From Treponema sp. (GTDB taxonomy: Bacteria > Spirochaetota > Spirochaetia > Treponematales > Breznakiellaceae), in assembly GCA_031277045.1 (NCBI GenBank), contig JAISLX010000047.1, positions 1 to 19,422 on the forward strand: a stretch of 19,422 nucleotides of DNA, in the 5' to 3' direction. The notes beneath the pieces are model-generated. The model searched no databases. It saw only the letters and a list, made by a program, of their open reading frames with translations, and was not told the origin of the DNA. This document shows positions 12,099 through 19,422 of this stretch, piece after piece; within the stretch, counting starts at the first letter, position 1; each line of letters begins with the position of its first letter. Made by a program: the position numbers and the translations under genes.

Positions 12099-14357
12099 AT
12101 GGAGAGAGTTCCCTTACTCCAAGACATCCCCTGCCGTTCCGCTTTTTTTGTCCTTACGATCCGGTCTCCGGTTCCCAGGGGCCGTCTTTTGTCCATAGAA
12201 GGTCCCCCGCTGGAGCGGGCCTATACCCTCATTACCGCCGCCGACATCCCGGGAAAAAACGAATTGGCGGATTTTCCGGTCCCGGTCCTTTCAGGCGGGG
12301 AACTTTCCTATTTGGGGGAACCGGTTGCCCTGCTTGTGGGGCCCGACAGCGCAAAGCTCAACGCCTATGCCCGGCAGTACCGGGTTTTGGTCCGGGAAGA
12401 AACTCCGGTCTGGGCCGCTCCCGCGAGCGGCGGCCTGACAAGCGGCGTCCCCGCCGGTACGCCCCCGGCCGGCAGCCCGGCGAGCGAAACGGTTCCGGAG
12501 GACGCCGGAGTACCGGACCGGCCGGCGGAAAACGCCCCCGGTACCGGGCCGGAACTATTCGCCGAGCGTAACTACCGGCGCGGCGATCCGGAAGCCGCCT
12601 TCGCGGCGGCCGCGCGGATTATCGGCGGCGTCTATTCAACGGGAATCCAGGAACATGGCTACGGCGAACCCGTGGGAGCCGTCGTGGAGTACGCCGGGGA
12701 AGAGGCCGCTCGGCCCCTTTTTGTTATCCACACCGCCACCCAGTGGCCCTGCCACGTATCCCGTTCCGCCGCCGTCGTGCTGGGGGTTAACGCGGACGCG
12801 GTCGTTATCGAACCCGCCGACACCGGCCTGCCCCTGGACGGCAAGATATGGTACCCGTCCCTCATAGCGTGCCAGGCGGCGCTGGCCGCGTTTATTACCC
12901 GGCGGAATGTACGGTTCTTCCTCAACCGGGAAGAAGATTTTCGCTGTTCCCCCAAGCGGAACAGCTCGGTTACGGAGATACAAAGCGCCCTGGGCGAAAA
13001 AGGGGAGATACTGGGAACCCGGATCGACATGACGCTGGACCTCGGCGCCCAGGGGGTTTTTGCGCGGGAGATCCTCGATCAAAGCTGTCTCGCCGTCATG
13101 GGAATCGCGGGCCGGGGAGCCCTGGATCTCAAAGCCCGCGCAATCAGGACCAATATCCCCCCCCAGGGCCCCCTGGGGGGCTTTGGCGCCGCCCAGGGGG
13201 CCTTCGCGATGGAGTGCCACCAGTCCCGGATTGCCGACGCTCTTGCCCTGGACCCCGCCGAATGGCGCAAAAACAACCGGCCCGGCCAGGAAGGTATCGC
13301 GGGGCTTATCCCCCTTCGGGAAGAGGCTCCGGTTGACCGGCTTCTGGACACCGCGGCGGCGATGAGCGGATACTACCGCAAATGGGCCAGCTACGAACTG
13401 CTCCGGCGCCGGCATCGTGAAACTCCCCCGGCCCGGCCGGAAACCCGGCGGGGTATCGGTATCGCCCTGGGCTGGCAGGGAAGCGGTCTTCTCTACCCCG
13501 GCAAAACCACCCGCGAGGTGGAAGTTACGCTGAACATAGACGGTTCTCTGGATATCCGCGCCGGCATGGGGGCCGGCCGGGAATCCGTCGATATCTGGTC
13601 CGGTATCGCCCGGGATATCCTCGCGGTGGAAGATGTCCGGGTGATGTTCCGGAACACGGGCCTCTGCCCCGATGCCAGTCCCGCGACTCTTTCCCGGAAC
13701 ATCACCCTTAGTTCCCTGATACGGACAAGCTGCGAAACCATCAGAAACCAGCGTTTTAGGGATCCTCTGCCCATCACCGTCCGCGCAAGCCGCGAAACCC
13801 CCGGGGACGGCCCGCCGCGGAACAGTCCGGAGCCGGAAATCCGCGCGCGGTCCCTCGATTTTCCCGGAGACATGGACCTGGAAAGCCGGAGCCGGCCCGG
13901 CTGGGCGGCGGCGGCGGTAGAAATCGAAATCGAGGACCGGTCCTATACTCCCTCTATCCGGGGAATCTGGCTGGCGGTAGACGGCGGCGCTATCCTTTCG
14001 GAGGACAGGGCCCGCCGGAGCCTCAAGCTGGCCGCCGTTCAGGCCCTGGGCTGGGCATCGCGGGAGTACCTTGAATACAGGGAGGGCGCCCTCAGCCCAG
14101 CCCGAATCACCAATTATGACATCCCCAGTCCCGGAGAAATCCCCGCCATTCACATTGAGTTTCTCCAAAATCCCGCCGCGGAGCCCAAGGGTATCGGAGA
14201 TCTCCCCTTTAACTGCGTACCCGCCGCTTATATTCAGGCAGTTTCCCAGGCCATCGACCGCTGCTGCGCGAAAATCCCCCTTGAACCCGGCAACATTTGG
14301 GAAATTTCCAAACAAAAATTCGGGGAACCGGAAAAAAACGGGGAGGCGGAAAAATGA
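12099..14357 (+). CDS. Molybdenum-hydroxylase large subunit (xanthine dehydrogenase-like), divergent active site
   Basis: The 752-residue protein matches the length and layout of a separate xanthine dehydrogenase Mo subunit. YLGEPVALLVGPD (about 84-96) is the N-terminal a/b hammerhead region. IQEHGYGEPVGAVVEY (about 186-201) is the Gln-Glu-His block, and GGFGAAQGAFAMECH (about 360-374; Phe362, Gln366) is the molybdopterin-binding loop, lacking the usual Arg of FRGFG. Near the C-terminus KGIGDLP places Asp701 where the catalytic Glu of KGVGEPP normally lies. A Pro/Ala-rich insertion lies at about 108-150. It starts 2 nt after the aminotransferase stop and overlaps the next gene by ATGA. With the two following subunits it should form a Mo/Fe-S/FAD enzyme, but its substrate is unknown and altered or lost hydroxylase activity is possible. 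Confidence 0.8.
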   Translation: MERVPLLQDIPCRSAFFVLTIRSPVPRGRLLSIEGPPLERAYTLITAADIPGKNELADFPVPVLSGGELSYLGEPVALLVGPDSAKLNAYARQYRVLVREETPVWAAPASGGLTSGVPAGTPPAGSPASETVPEDAGVPDRPAENAPGTGPELFAERNYRRGDPEAAFAAAARIIGGVYSTGIQEHGYGEPVGAVVEYAGEEAARPLFVIHTATQWPCHVSRSAAVVLGVNADAVVIEPADTGLPLDGKIWYPSLIACQAALAAFITRRNVRFFLNREEDFRCSPKRNSSVTEIQSALGEKGEILGTRIDMTLDLGAQGVFAREILDQSCLAVMGIAGRGALDLKARAIRTNIPPQGPLGGFGAAQGAFAMECHQSRIADALALDPAEWRKNNRPGQEGIAGLIPLREEAPVDRLLDTAAAMSGYYRKWASYELLRRRHRETPPARPETRRGIGIALGWQGSGLLYPGKTTREVEVTLNIDGSLDIRAGMGAGRESVDIWSGIARDILAVEDVRVMFRNTGLCPDASPATLSRNITLSSLIRTSCETIRNQRFRDPLPITVRASRETPGDGPPRNSPEPEIRARSLDFPGDMDLESRSRPGWAAAAVEIEIEDRSYTPSIRGIWLAVDGGAILSEDRARRSLKLAAVQALGWASREYLEYREGALSPARITNYDIPSPGEIPAIHIEFLQNPAAEPKGIGDLPFNCVPAAYIQAVSQAIDRCCAKIPLEPGNIWEISKQKFGEPEKNGEAEK

Positions 14358-14839
14358 CCATCGGCTTTATCCTCAACGGCGAGGATGTAGCGGTCCGCTG
14401 CGGCGCGGAAGTCCGCCTTGTGGACATATTACGGGATTCTTTCGCCCTTTTGGGAACCAAGGCAAGCTGCCTTACCGGCTACTGCGGGGCCTGTACGGTG
14501 ATCTTCAACGGACTCATCGTCCAGTCCTGCCTTATTCCCGCCTTCCGCGTCCGGGACGGTGAAATCATCACCATAGAAGGTTTTTCCCAGACCGACGAAT
14601 ACCAGGACATCGTGGAAGGTTTCTCCCGGGCCGCCCTGTGGAATTGCGCGGTCTGCGAAAACGGGAAGATACTTGCCGCCGAGGCCCTGCTGGAACGAAT
14701 CTCCCGGCCTGAACGGCAGGATATCCTCAACGCGTTCAGCGGTATCCGCTGCCGCTGTACCGATCCCGAGACTCTGGTAAAGGCGGTACAATTGACCGCG
14801 GAGATCCGGCAAAGAAGGATCTATGGCCGATCAGCTTAA
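14354..14839 (+). CDS. Molybdenum-hydroxylase 2x[2Fe-2S] subunit
   Basis: ATG 14354 overlaps the TGA of the large-subunit gene (ATGA) and follows GGGAGG. The 161-residue protein has a plant-type ferredoxin domain with Cys39, Cys44, Cys47 and Cys59 (CLTGYCGACTV...C). An all-helical second domain has Cys98, Cys101, Cys133 and Cys135 (WNCAVCENG; GIRCRC). All eight cluster cysteines of the family are kept. The usual QCGFCTPG has become NCAVCENG, so the conserved Gln that contacts the molybdopterin side is Asn97 and the Thr-Pro turn is gone. The subunit should pass electrons from the Mo site to the FAD subunit encoded next. The length is the family norm (150-170). Confidence 0.85.
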   Translation: MTIGFILNGEDVAVRCGAEVRLVDILRDSFALLGTKASCLTGYCGACTVIFNGLIVQSCLIPAFRVRDGEIITIEGFSQTDEYQDIVEGFSRAALWNCAVCENGKILAAEALLERISRPERQDILNAFSGIRCRCTDPETLVKAVQLTAEIRQRRIYGRSA

Positions 14840-15656
14840 CCAGGTTTTTTTTCCCCGGAATTTTACCGAGCTTTTCAACGCATGGACTCGTTTTCCGGAG
14901 GCGGTCCCCTTTGCCGGGGGCACCCAGATCATCCGCAGCCAGACGGAGTCCGAACTCAGGCTCCCCAAAACCATTCTTTCCCTTGGCGAAATCGACGAAC
15001 TCAGGCGTATGGGCCGTACCGAACAGTACCTCGAAATCGGCGCGATGGTAAAACTGCGGGACATCATCAGACTAGGCAAGATCGTACCGGAGGCCCTTAC
15101 CCGCTCCCTGGAAGGCATCGCCGGCCCCCAGCTCAGGGGACTGGCCACCATAGGGGGCAATATCTGCGCCGCCGGTTACCAGTTGGACTGTGTAGCCCCC
15201 CTTATTGCTCTGGACGCCGTTTACGAACTACGAAACGCCCAAAATTCCCGGTGGATCTCCGCCTCCCGTTTTTCCTTGCCCTCAGGCCCGGCTCTCAATC
15301 CGCGGGAACTCCTCACCCGCGTCAGAATCCCCCTTGACCAGTGGGATTTCAGCGCTTACCGGAAGTTCGGGAACCGGAACAGCGGCGCAGGGGGAGGCGT
15401 CCTTATCTTCATCATGAAAAACCGGAAGAACATCCTCATCGATCTCCGCGTTGTCTTTGCCGGGGAATGTGTGTTTAGGGACAGAAACAGTGAAACATTC
15501 CTCACGGGCAAGCGCCTCCCCCTCAGCTACCGGGAAGCCCAGGAATTTTCCGCCCAATGGCGGCAAAGCCTCCAGGAAAGCGAACGGCCCGGCCCCCTTA
15601 TCCGCTCGGAAATTCTAGGTTATGTTGAATCCCTCATTTACAGTCTTGCGGATTAG
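14823..15656 (+). CDS. Molybdenum-hydroxylase FAD subunit
   Basis: ATG 14823 overlaps the Fe-S subunit gene by 17 nt and has AAGGA in front of it. The 277-residue product has FAGGT at residues 30-34 and the second FAD loop TIGGN at 109-113 followed by CAAGYQLDCVAPLIALDA, the typical pattern of CoxM/XdhB-type flavoproteins. The C-terminal third (RIPLDQWDFSAYRKFGNRN...) fits the CO-dehydrogenase flavoprotein C-terminal domain. It should accept electrons from the Fe-S subunit and pass them to NAD or another acceptor. The order Mo, Fe-S, FAD differs from the order Mo, FAD, Fe-S of E. coli xdhABC. It is the last gene before the palindrome array at 15657-15695. Confidence 0.85.
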   Translation: MADQLNQVFFPRNFTELFNAWTRFPEAVPFAGGTQIIRSQTESELRLPKTILSLGEIDELRRMGRTEQYLEIGAMVKLRDIIRLGKIVPEALTRSLEGIAGPQLRGLATIGGNICAAGYQLDCVAPLIALDAVYELRNAQNSRWISASRFSLPSGPALNPRELLTRVRIPLDQWDFSAYRKFGNRNSGAGGGVLIFIMKNRKNILIDLRVVFAGECVFRDRNSETFLTGKRLPLSYREAQEFSAQWRQSLQESERPGPLIRSEILGYVESLIYSLAD

Positions 15657-15695
15657 AACATAATGCGTTATGTTGTTCAAATATTGAACAACATA
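15657..15695. promoter_or_regulatory. Operator-like array of nested palindromes
   Basis: AACATAA (15657-15663) pairs with TTATGTT (15668-15674). TATGTTGTTCAA (15669-15680) pairs perfectly with TTGAACAACATA (15684-15695) around the centre ATA. The half-site AACATA/TATGTT is therefore present three times in 39 nt, and a related TATGTTGAA lies at 15621-15629 in the end of the FAD-subunit gene. The array covers the -35 side of a possible promoter (TAGAAT, 15705-15710) before the regulator gene, which suits autoregulation. No T-run follows, so a terminator is less likely. Confidence 0.65.
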
Positions 15696-15823
15696 CGGTA
15701 GTAGTAGAATGTGTTTCGGCCATCTATGTACGTTGTGTGTCCCATTGGCTTTCCTCGCATCCGGCGCCTCTCAAAAGGGGGGCGGCCTGTTGTTGGACGT
15801 TTTTCTTAACCCCCGGATATACC

Positions 15824-16408
15824 ATGATTAATACTATTGCCGTTTCCCCGGACACCGAATTTGTTATCCTGGAAAATATCTACACCGCGCGGGGGCGGAA
15901 CACCCCCCTGCGGCAGCGGGACCTTGCCCATATCGCTGGAACTTCCCTGGGGATGACTAACTCCATCCTTAAGCGTCTTGTTCAAAAAGGCTGGATCACC
16001 GTCAAAAAAATCAACCACCGGAACATCCAGTACGCCGTTACCATCGACGGCGTCAACGAGATCCTTCACCGCAGCTACCGGTACTTCAAACGGACCATTA
16101 AAAATATCATGGTTTACAAGGATACCATCGACCAGGTGATTTGCCAGGCCAAGCGGAAAAACTACGCCGTAATCCTCCTGGTGGGTATCAGCGATCTGGA
16201 GTTTATCATCGAACACGGCTGTCATAACCACGGTCTGTCTTTTCTCAAAACCGTGGATATCAAGACCGCCCGGCAGGCGCTGGACGAACAGACTTTTGGC
16301 ATCTTCGCGGAAACCATCCCGGAATATTCGGACAGGGAAAGTCCCAATACCCTGTATCTCTCCGGCATGGTCATACGGAACACCGCGAATCCGGAGTCCG
16401 CTCCGTGA
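15824..16408 (+). CDS. Winged-helix transcriptional regulator with unknown effector domain
   Basis: ATG 15824 gives 194 residues; the frame is also open back to a GTG at 15737, but the added 29 residues look non-coding in composition. Residues about 8-75 form a winged helix-turn-helix: TPLRQRDLAHIAGTSLGMTN is helix-turn-helix, and WITVKKINHRNIQYAVTIDG is the wing, much as in MarR-like or other one-domain regulators. The C-terminal half (NYAVILLVGISDLEFIIEHG) is alpha/beta and not recognised; it contains one Cys-His pair (HGCHNHG) that could bind a ligand or metal. The palindrome array 129-167 nt upstream is the likely operator. The stop overlaps the next start (GTGA). Its placement between the hydroxylase genes and aroB leaves both as possible targets. 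Confidence 0.65.
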   Translation: MINTIAVSPDTEFVILENIYTARGRNTPLRQRDLAHIAGTSLGMTNSILKRLVQKGWITVKKINHRNIQYAVTIDGVNEILHRSYRYFKRTIKNIMVYKDTIDQVICQAKRKNYAVILLVGISDLEFIIEHGCHNHGLSFLKTVDIKTARQALDEQTFGIFAETIPEYSDRESPNTLYLSGMVIRNTANPESAP

Positions 16409-17655
16409 AAAACAGCCTAACGCCGGGAAGCGCGGTTCCCATGCCCCCGGAAAACGCGGCTCCGTGTTCCGCGAACCGGCGCCGCTTTAACTTCGGCGCG
16501 TTTCCCCAGGACGTTGTTATCACCGGCCCCCTCCCCTCTCTCGGGACCATTTTGGAAGAATTCGCCGTCCTGGAGGAAGCTCCCTCCCGGGTCCTTGTTG
16601 TCTGCGATGAGCATACCCTCCCGCTGGCCCGGTCCGTTGCAAGCTCCGCTACGACCCCGTTCTGCGTTCTGGAACCTGGGGAAGCCCGCAAGAACCTGGC
16701 CGCCGTGGAACGGATCCTCCGCCACGCCCACGACGCCGGTCTGGGCCGGGACAGCCTTTTTATTGCCTGCGGCGGCGGGGTGGTAAGCGATCTCGCCGGG
16801 TTTGCCGCGTCCGTTTACATGCGGGGCGTCGGCCTGTGCGTCATTTCCACGAGCCTCCTCGGCATGGCGGACGCCTCCGTGGGAGGCAAGACCGGCTGCG
16901 ATCTCTTCGGTATCAAGAACCTTGCCGGCAGTTTTTACCCCGCCCGGCTCGTCTATCTTTGTACCGGCAGCCTCGCGACACTGCCTGCGGCGGAGTGGAA
17001 GTCCGGTATGGCGGAACTGATCAAAACCGCCGTCCTTGACGGGGAAGATTTTTTCCGCCTGCTCGAAACCGCCCCAAACCCGCTGTTCAAAACCGCGCCG
17101 GAATTGCCCGCGGGGAAAAACCGCGGGGTCCCCGCGCTCCGTTCTTCCGGTCAGGACGTACTTCGGGAGGCTATCACCCGGGCCGTGGCCTACAAAGGCC
17201 GGATCGTCGAGGAAGACCCCCGCGAAACCGGCGGCCGCCGGATCCTGCTCAACCTGGGGCACAGTTTCGGCCACGCCCTCGAATCATCCTCGGGGCTGGG
17301 ACAGATCAGCCACGGGGAAGCCGTGGCCTGGGGCATCGCCCGCGCCTGTGAACTGGGACAATTACTTGGAATCACCCCCCCTGAGCGGGCCCGCCGCATC
17401 CTCAGCCTTCTCAAGAGCCACGGTTATGAAACCGCCGCTCCCCACCCCCTCATGGGAGACCCCGGCCTTTATATGAGCGCCCTCGCCGGGGACAAGAAAA
17501 ACCGGCGCGGCAAACTTGTCTTTGTCATCCCCGCCGCGCGGGGCGCGGAAGTCCTGCGGGATCCCCCCGGCAGGGAACTTCTGCTGAATATCGTAACGGG
17601 AAAGCCGCCCCCGGCGCCCGGACAGATTTTGGAAAAAAACCAGGAAACGCCTTAA
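16405..17655 (+). CDS. aroB: 3-dehydroquinate synthase
   Basis: GTG 16405 overlaps the TGA of the regulator gene by 4 nt (GTGA). The 416-residue protein has the DHQ-synthase blocks in order: ACGGGVVSDLAGFAASVYMRG (about 120-140, NAD loop), DASVGGKTG (Lys of the active site), NLAGSFYPARLV, GMAELIKTAV, LNLGHSFGHALE and SHGEAVAWG (zinc-binding His and Glu). It should convert DAHP to 3-dehydroquinate, the second step of the shikimate pathway. It differs from the norm by STSLLGMAD in place of PTTLLAQVD, a basic insertion at about 228-250, and short extensions at both ends. Sugar-cyclising relatives of AroB use the same fold, so a role other than shikimate synthesis is possible, but the conserved pattern favours AroB. 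Confidence 0.85.
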   Translation: MKNSLTPGSAVPMPPENAAPCSANRRRFNFGAFPQDVVITGPLPSLGTILEEFAVLEEAPSRVLVVCDEHTLPLARSVASSATTPFCVLEPGEARKNLAAVERILRHAHDAGLGRDSLFIACGGGVVSDLAGFAASVYMRGVGLCVISTSLLGMADASVGGKTGCDLFGIKNLAGSFYPARLVYLCTGSLATLPAAEWKSGMAELIKTAVLDGEDFFRLLETAPNPLFKTAPELPAGKNRGVPALRSSGQDVLREAITRAVAYKGRIVEEDPRETGGRRILLNLGHSFGHALESSSGLGQISHGEAVAWGIARACELGQLLGITPPERARRILSLLKSHGYETAAPHPLMGDPGLYMSALAGDKKNRRGKLVFVIPAARGAEVLRDPPGRELLLNIVTGKPPPAPGQILEKNQETP

Positions 17656-17656
17656 T

Positions 17657-19276
17657 TTGAAACAAACACTACCATGCCCGTTCAAGACGGGCGCCACAGC
17701 GCGAATCGCCTTTATCTGCGCCTTTTTTTGTGTGTCCCTTGGCGTCCTCGCTGCACAGGGAGAAACCCCTGCCCCCGGCGGCCTTCCCGCCGGGGACGAT
17801 AAACCCGCCCAAGCCGCGGCGGAAGCGGATCCCGTGGTTTACGTGATTCGGGATATCGCGTTCGACATCACGGGCCGTTCCCGTCCCTTCGCCCTTCGCT
17901 ACCACGGCAAACTTTACGAAGGGGAACTCCTCCACGGCCAGGAAGCCCTGGACCTCTACATTAAAAACCACACCCAACTCCTTGTAAACCAGCGGGTACT
18001 TAATGAGGATGTACGGATTACCTACACGCTGGGGGAAACCGGACCGGACGGCAGGATACCTGTGGACCTGCTGGTCTCCGTCAGCGACACCTGGAACATT
18101 ATGATCTTTCCCAAACCTATATGGGACAGCAACGACGGTTTTGACCTTACCCTTAAAGGCCGGGACTACAACTTTTTCGGCACCATGACCCCCCTCCGGC
18201 TGGACCTGGGCTACCAGCTCAACGTCCGGAATGAAAGCAACTTTAATTTCGCCATCGACACGGACATCCCCTTTACCGCGCTGGGCCTCAACTGGAACAT
18301 CGACTTTGACAACGAATTCGACTATTCCTGGAGGGAAGCTCTGGGTTACACCAATACGGCAGGCGTGTCGGTGGAACTTCCCTGGCAGCGGACCACTTTT
18401 GTCTTTGATATTACCCACCGGATTCGCTGGTACCCAAAAAACGACGAACCGGATATTGACGCGGGTTACGGAAAATATTTTGAAGGCCTTATCAACACGG
18501 TAAGCTTCGGCGTTGATTGGATCATCCCCACGGGCCTCAACGTGTTCGGTCTCGGCGAACTTAGCTACACTCCCCGCGTTTCGCAGAATTTTACCTACCG
18601 GCCCGGCGACTGGGACAGCTTTGAATGGGAAAACAGCCGGAGGTCTGTCTCTACCGGCCTGGACCAGACATTAAGCTTTGGTCAAATCGACTGGATTGGC
18701 AATTTCCGCAGGGGCCGTGAAGTATCGGTTACCAACACCAATAGCTATAATTATATCATGCGGACATTGGACAACTACTACATATTAGATGCTACCGGTC
18801 ATTTTCTGTTCAGTGATTTTTTTGGCATCGCTTCCCGTCTGCGGTTCCGCCACTGGTTCAACGGTTATTCCCAGGTTCTCTATCACAAGGCCGGCGATGT
18901 CCTGCGGGGCGTATTGGACAACCATCTTCGGGCAAATATGATGCTTTCCCTGAACCTCGAATTCCCCTTCCGCATACTGGCCGCCCGGCCCTCCGAGTGG
19001 TTCAACAGTTCCGCTATGCGTATCTTCAACTGCGAGATTTTTCTGTCCCCTGTCATGGATTTCGGTTTAATCCTCCTGCCCGGCCCCATAAACAACCAGA
19101 ACGCCCTTGATCTCTTCTGTACCGGGGGCATGGAAGCATTGATATTCCCTGACAGCATGCGGAGTTTCTACCTCCGTTTCAGCATCGCCTTTAACCTGGA
19201 AAACGCCGTCAAAACCGGCGAGCTTTTTTCCTACGGGAACCATGAATTTTTCATCGGTTTGGGACATTTTTTTTAG
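17657..19276 (+). CDS. Outer-membrane beta-barrel protein with a POTRA-like N-terminal domain
   Basis: TTG 17657 begins one base after the aroB stop and gives 539 residues; AGGAAA lies 11 nt upstream. A signal peptide covers residues 1-34 (KTGATARIAFICAFFCVSL, cleavage near LAA-Q). Residues about 55-145 alternate strands and helices (YVIRDIAFDI...ELLHGQEALDLYIKNHTQLL...DLLVSVSDTW) much as a POTRA unit. From about 150 to the end the chain has alternating aromatic and polar residues in many short amphipathic strands and ends FFIGLGHFF; a terminal Phe is the usual beta-barrel assembly signal. It should sit in the outer membrane, with the N-terminal part in the periplasm. It may be a remote Omp85 relative, but no Omp85 motif is clear. 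Its position next to a possible flippase gene suits envelope transport. Confidence 0.65.
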   Translation: MKQTLPCPFKTGATARIAFICAFFCVSLGVLAAQGETPAPGGLPAGDDKPAQAAAEADPVVYVIRDIAFDITGRSRPFALRYHGKLYEGELLHGQEALDLYIKNHTQLLVNQRVLNEDVRITYTLGETGPDGRIPVDLLVSVSDTWNIMIFPKPIWDSNDGFDLTLKGRDYNFFGTMTPLRLDLGYQLNVRNESNFNFAIDTDIPFTALGLNWNIDFDNEFDYSWREALGYTNTAGVSVELPWQRTTFVFDITHRIRWYPKNDEPDIDAGYGKYFEGLINTVSFGVDWIIPTGLNVFGLGELSYTPRVSQNFTYRPGDWDSFEWENSRRSVSTGLDQTLSFGQIDWIGNFRRGREVSVTNTNSYNYIMRTLDNYYILDATGHFLFSDFFGIASRLRFRHWFNGYSQVLYHKAGDVLRGVLDNHLRANMMLSLNLEFPFRILAARPSEWFNSSAMRIFNCEIFLSPVMDFGLILLPGPINNQNALDLFCTGGMEALIFPDSMRSFYLRFSIAFNLENAVKTGELFSYGNHEFFIGLGHFF

Positions 19277-19294
19277 CGATTCACCGGATATATT

Positions 19295-19422
19295 TTGCTG
19301 CGCGCCATAAAAAACATATTCCAAAAACTCAACCGCCTTCTGGAACGCAGGCGGAAATTCTACCTTGTAATCCTGCTGGCCCTGTCCGTTTTGCTGTCCG
19401 TAATTGAAACCGCCGGGGTTTC
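19295..19422 (+). CDS. ABC-type exporter or flippase, N-terminal fragment cut by the window end
   Basis: From TTG 19295 the frame is open to the window edge (42 codons). It reads a basic amphipathic helix (NIFQKLNRLLERRRKFYL), then a first membrane helix VILLALSVLLSVIE followed by TAGVS. This pattern, a basic helix, a hydrophobic helix and Glu near its end, is typical of the start of PglK/MsbA-type ABC exporters. No ATP-binding part is in view, so the call is tentative. If right, it would complement the 4-amino-sugar genes upstream, because PglK-type proteins flip lipid-linked glycans. It begins 18 nt after the outer-membrane protein gene. Confidence 0.45.
   Translation, partial: MLRAIKNIFQKLNRLLERRRKFYLVILLALSVLLSVIETAGV

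Noticed and set aside
12636..14315. 559-codon minus-strand frame
   Set aside because: Antisense to the molybdenum-hydroxylase large subunit; long because high GC leaves few stops. No domain seen.
16417..17274. 285-codon minus-strand frame
   Set aside because: Antisense to aroB, which has all its expected motifs.
19406..19422. Palindrome GAAACC-GCCGG-GGTTTC at the window end
   Set aside because: Lies in coding sequence, arms are only 6 bp, and it lacks the CCAAAAC core of the palindrome family.

Overview
The window looks like chromosomal DNA of a fairly GC-rich spirochaete, probably a Treponema of the termite-gut type. This rests on protein character: a double-psi-barrel plus SPOR protein, an outer-membrane barrel protein with a POTRA-like front part, and a NusG paralogue leading an envelope-sugar operon. 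It is an inference, because no rRNA or other firm taxonomic marker is present.

Positions 1-2900 are a decayed accessory region. It holds, in order: a broken ISAs1-type transposase (minus), a gene tail of unknown family (plus), a short relic on the minus strand that resembles the end of a phage gene, two tiny membrane-protein genes behind a near-consensus promoter, a broken gene with HicB-like features and its translationally coupled neighbour, and a frameshifted phage structural gene (minus). The stretch 1190-2011 is visibly AT-richer than the rest. A tRNA-Lys(CUU) gene at 3084-3156 closes this region and is a plausible old integration site.

Positions 3429-8489 are a minus-strand group transcribed right to left: a small exported protein, an exported DPBB/SPOR protein with a 12-residue repeat block, and an aconitase-family hydratase with all three Fe-S cysteines. 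Palindromes of one look-alike family (CCAAAAC - GC-rich centre - GTTTTGG) sit in the gaps and in one signal-peptide region. The non-coding stretch 3157-3428 shows only one of these palindromes and a weak hairpin.

Positions 8548-15656 are a tightly packed plus-strand operon: NusG paralogue, nucleotide-sugar 4,6-dehydratase, DegT-type aminotransferase, then three subunits of a molybdenum hydroxylase (Mo, 2x[2Fe-2S], FAD). Junctions are 36 nt, 0 nt, 2 nt, a 4-nt overlap and a 17-nt overlap. The first three genes fit synthesis of a 4-amino-6-deoxy sugar under processive antitermination. The hydroxylase has Asp where the family's catalytic Glu normally lies and Asn in place of the usual Gln next to the second Fe-S cluster, so its substrate is open.

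Positions 15657-19422 start with a striking nested palindrome array, then a winged-helix regulator, a 3-dehydroquinate synthase overlapping it by 4 nt, an outer-membrane barrel protein, and the first 42 codons of what looks like an ABC-type exporter or flippase. The most unusual parts are the divergent molybdenum hydroxylase joined to a sugar operon under a NusG paralogue, the operator-like array, and the dispersed palindrome family.
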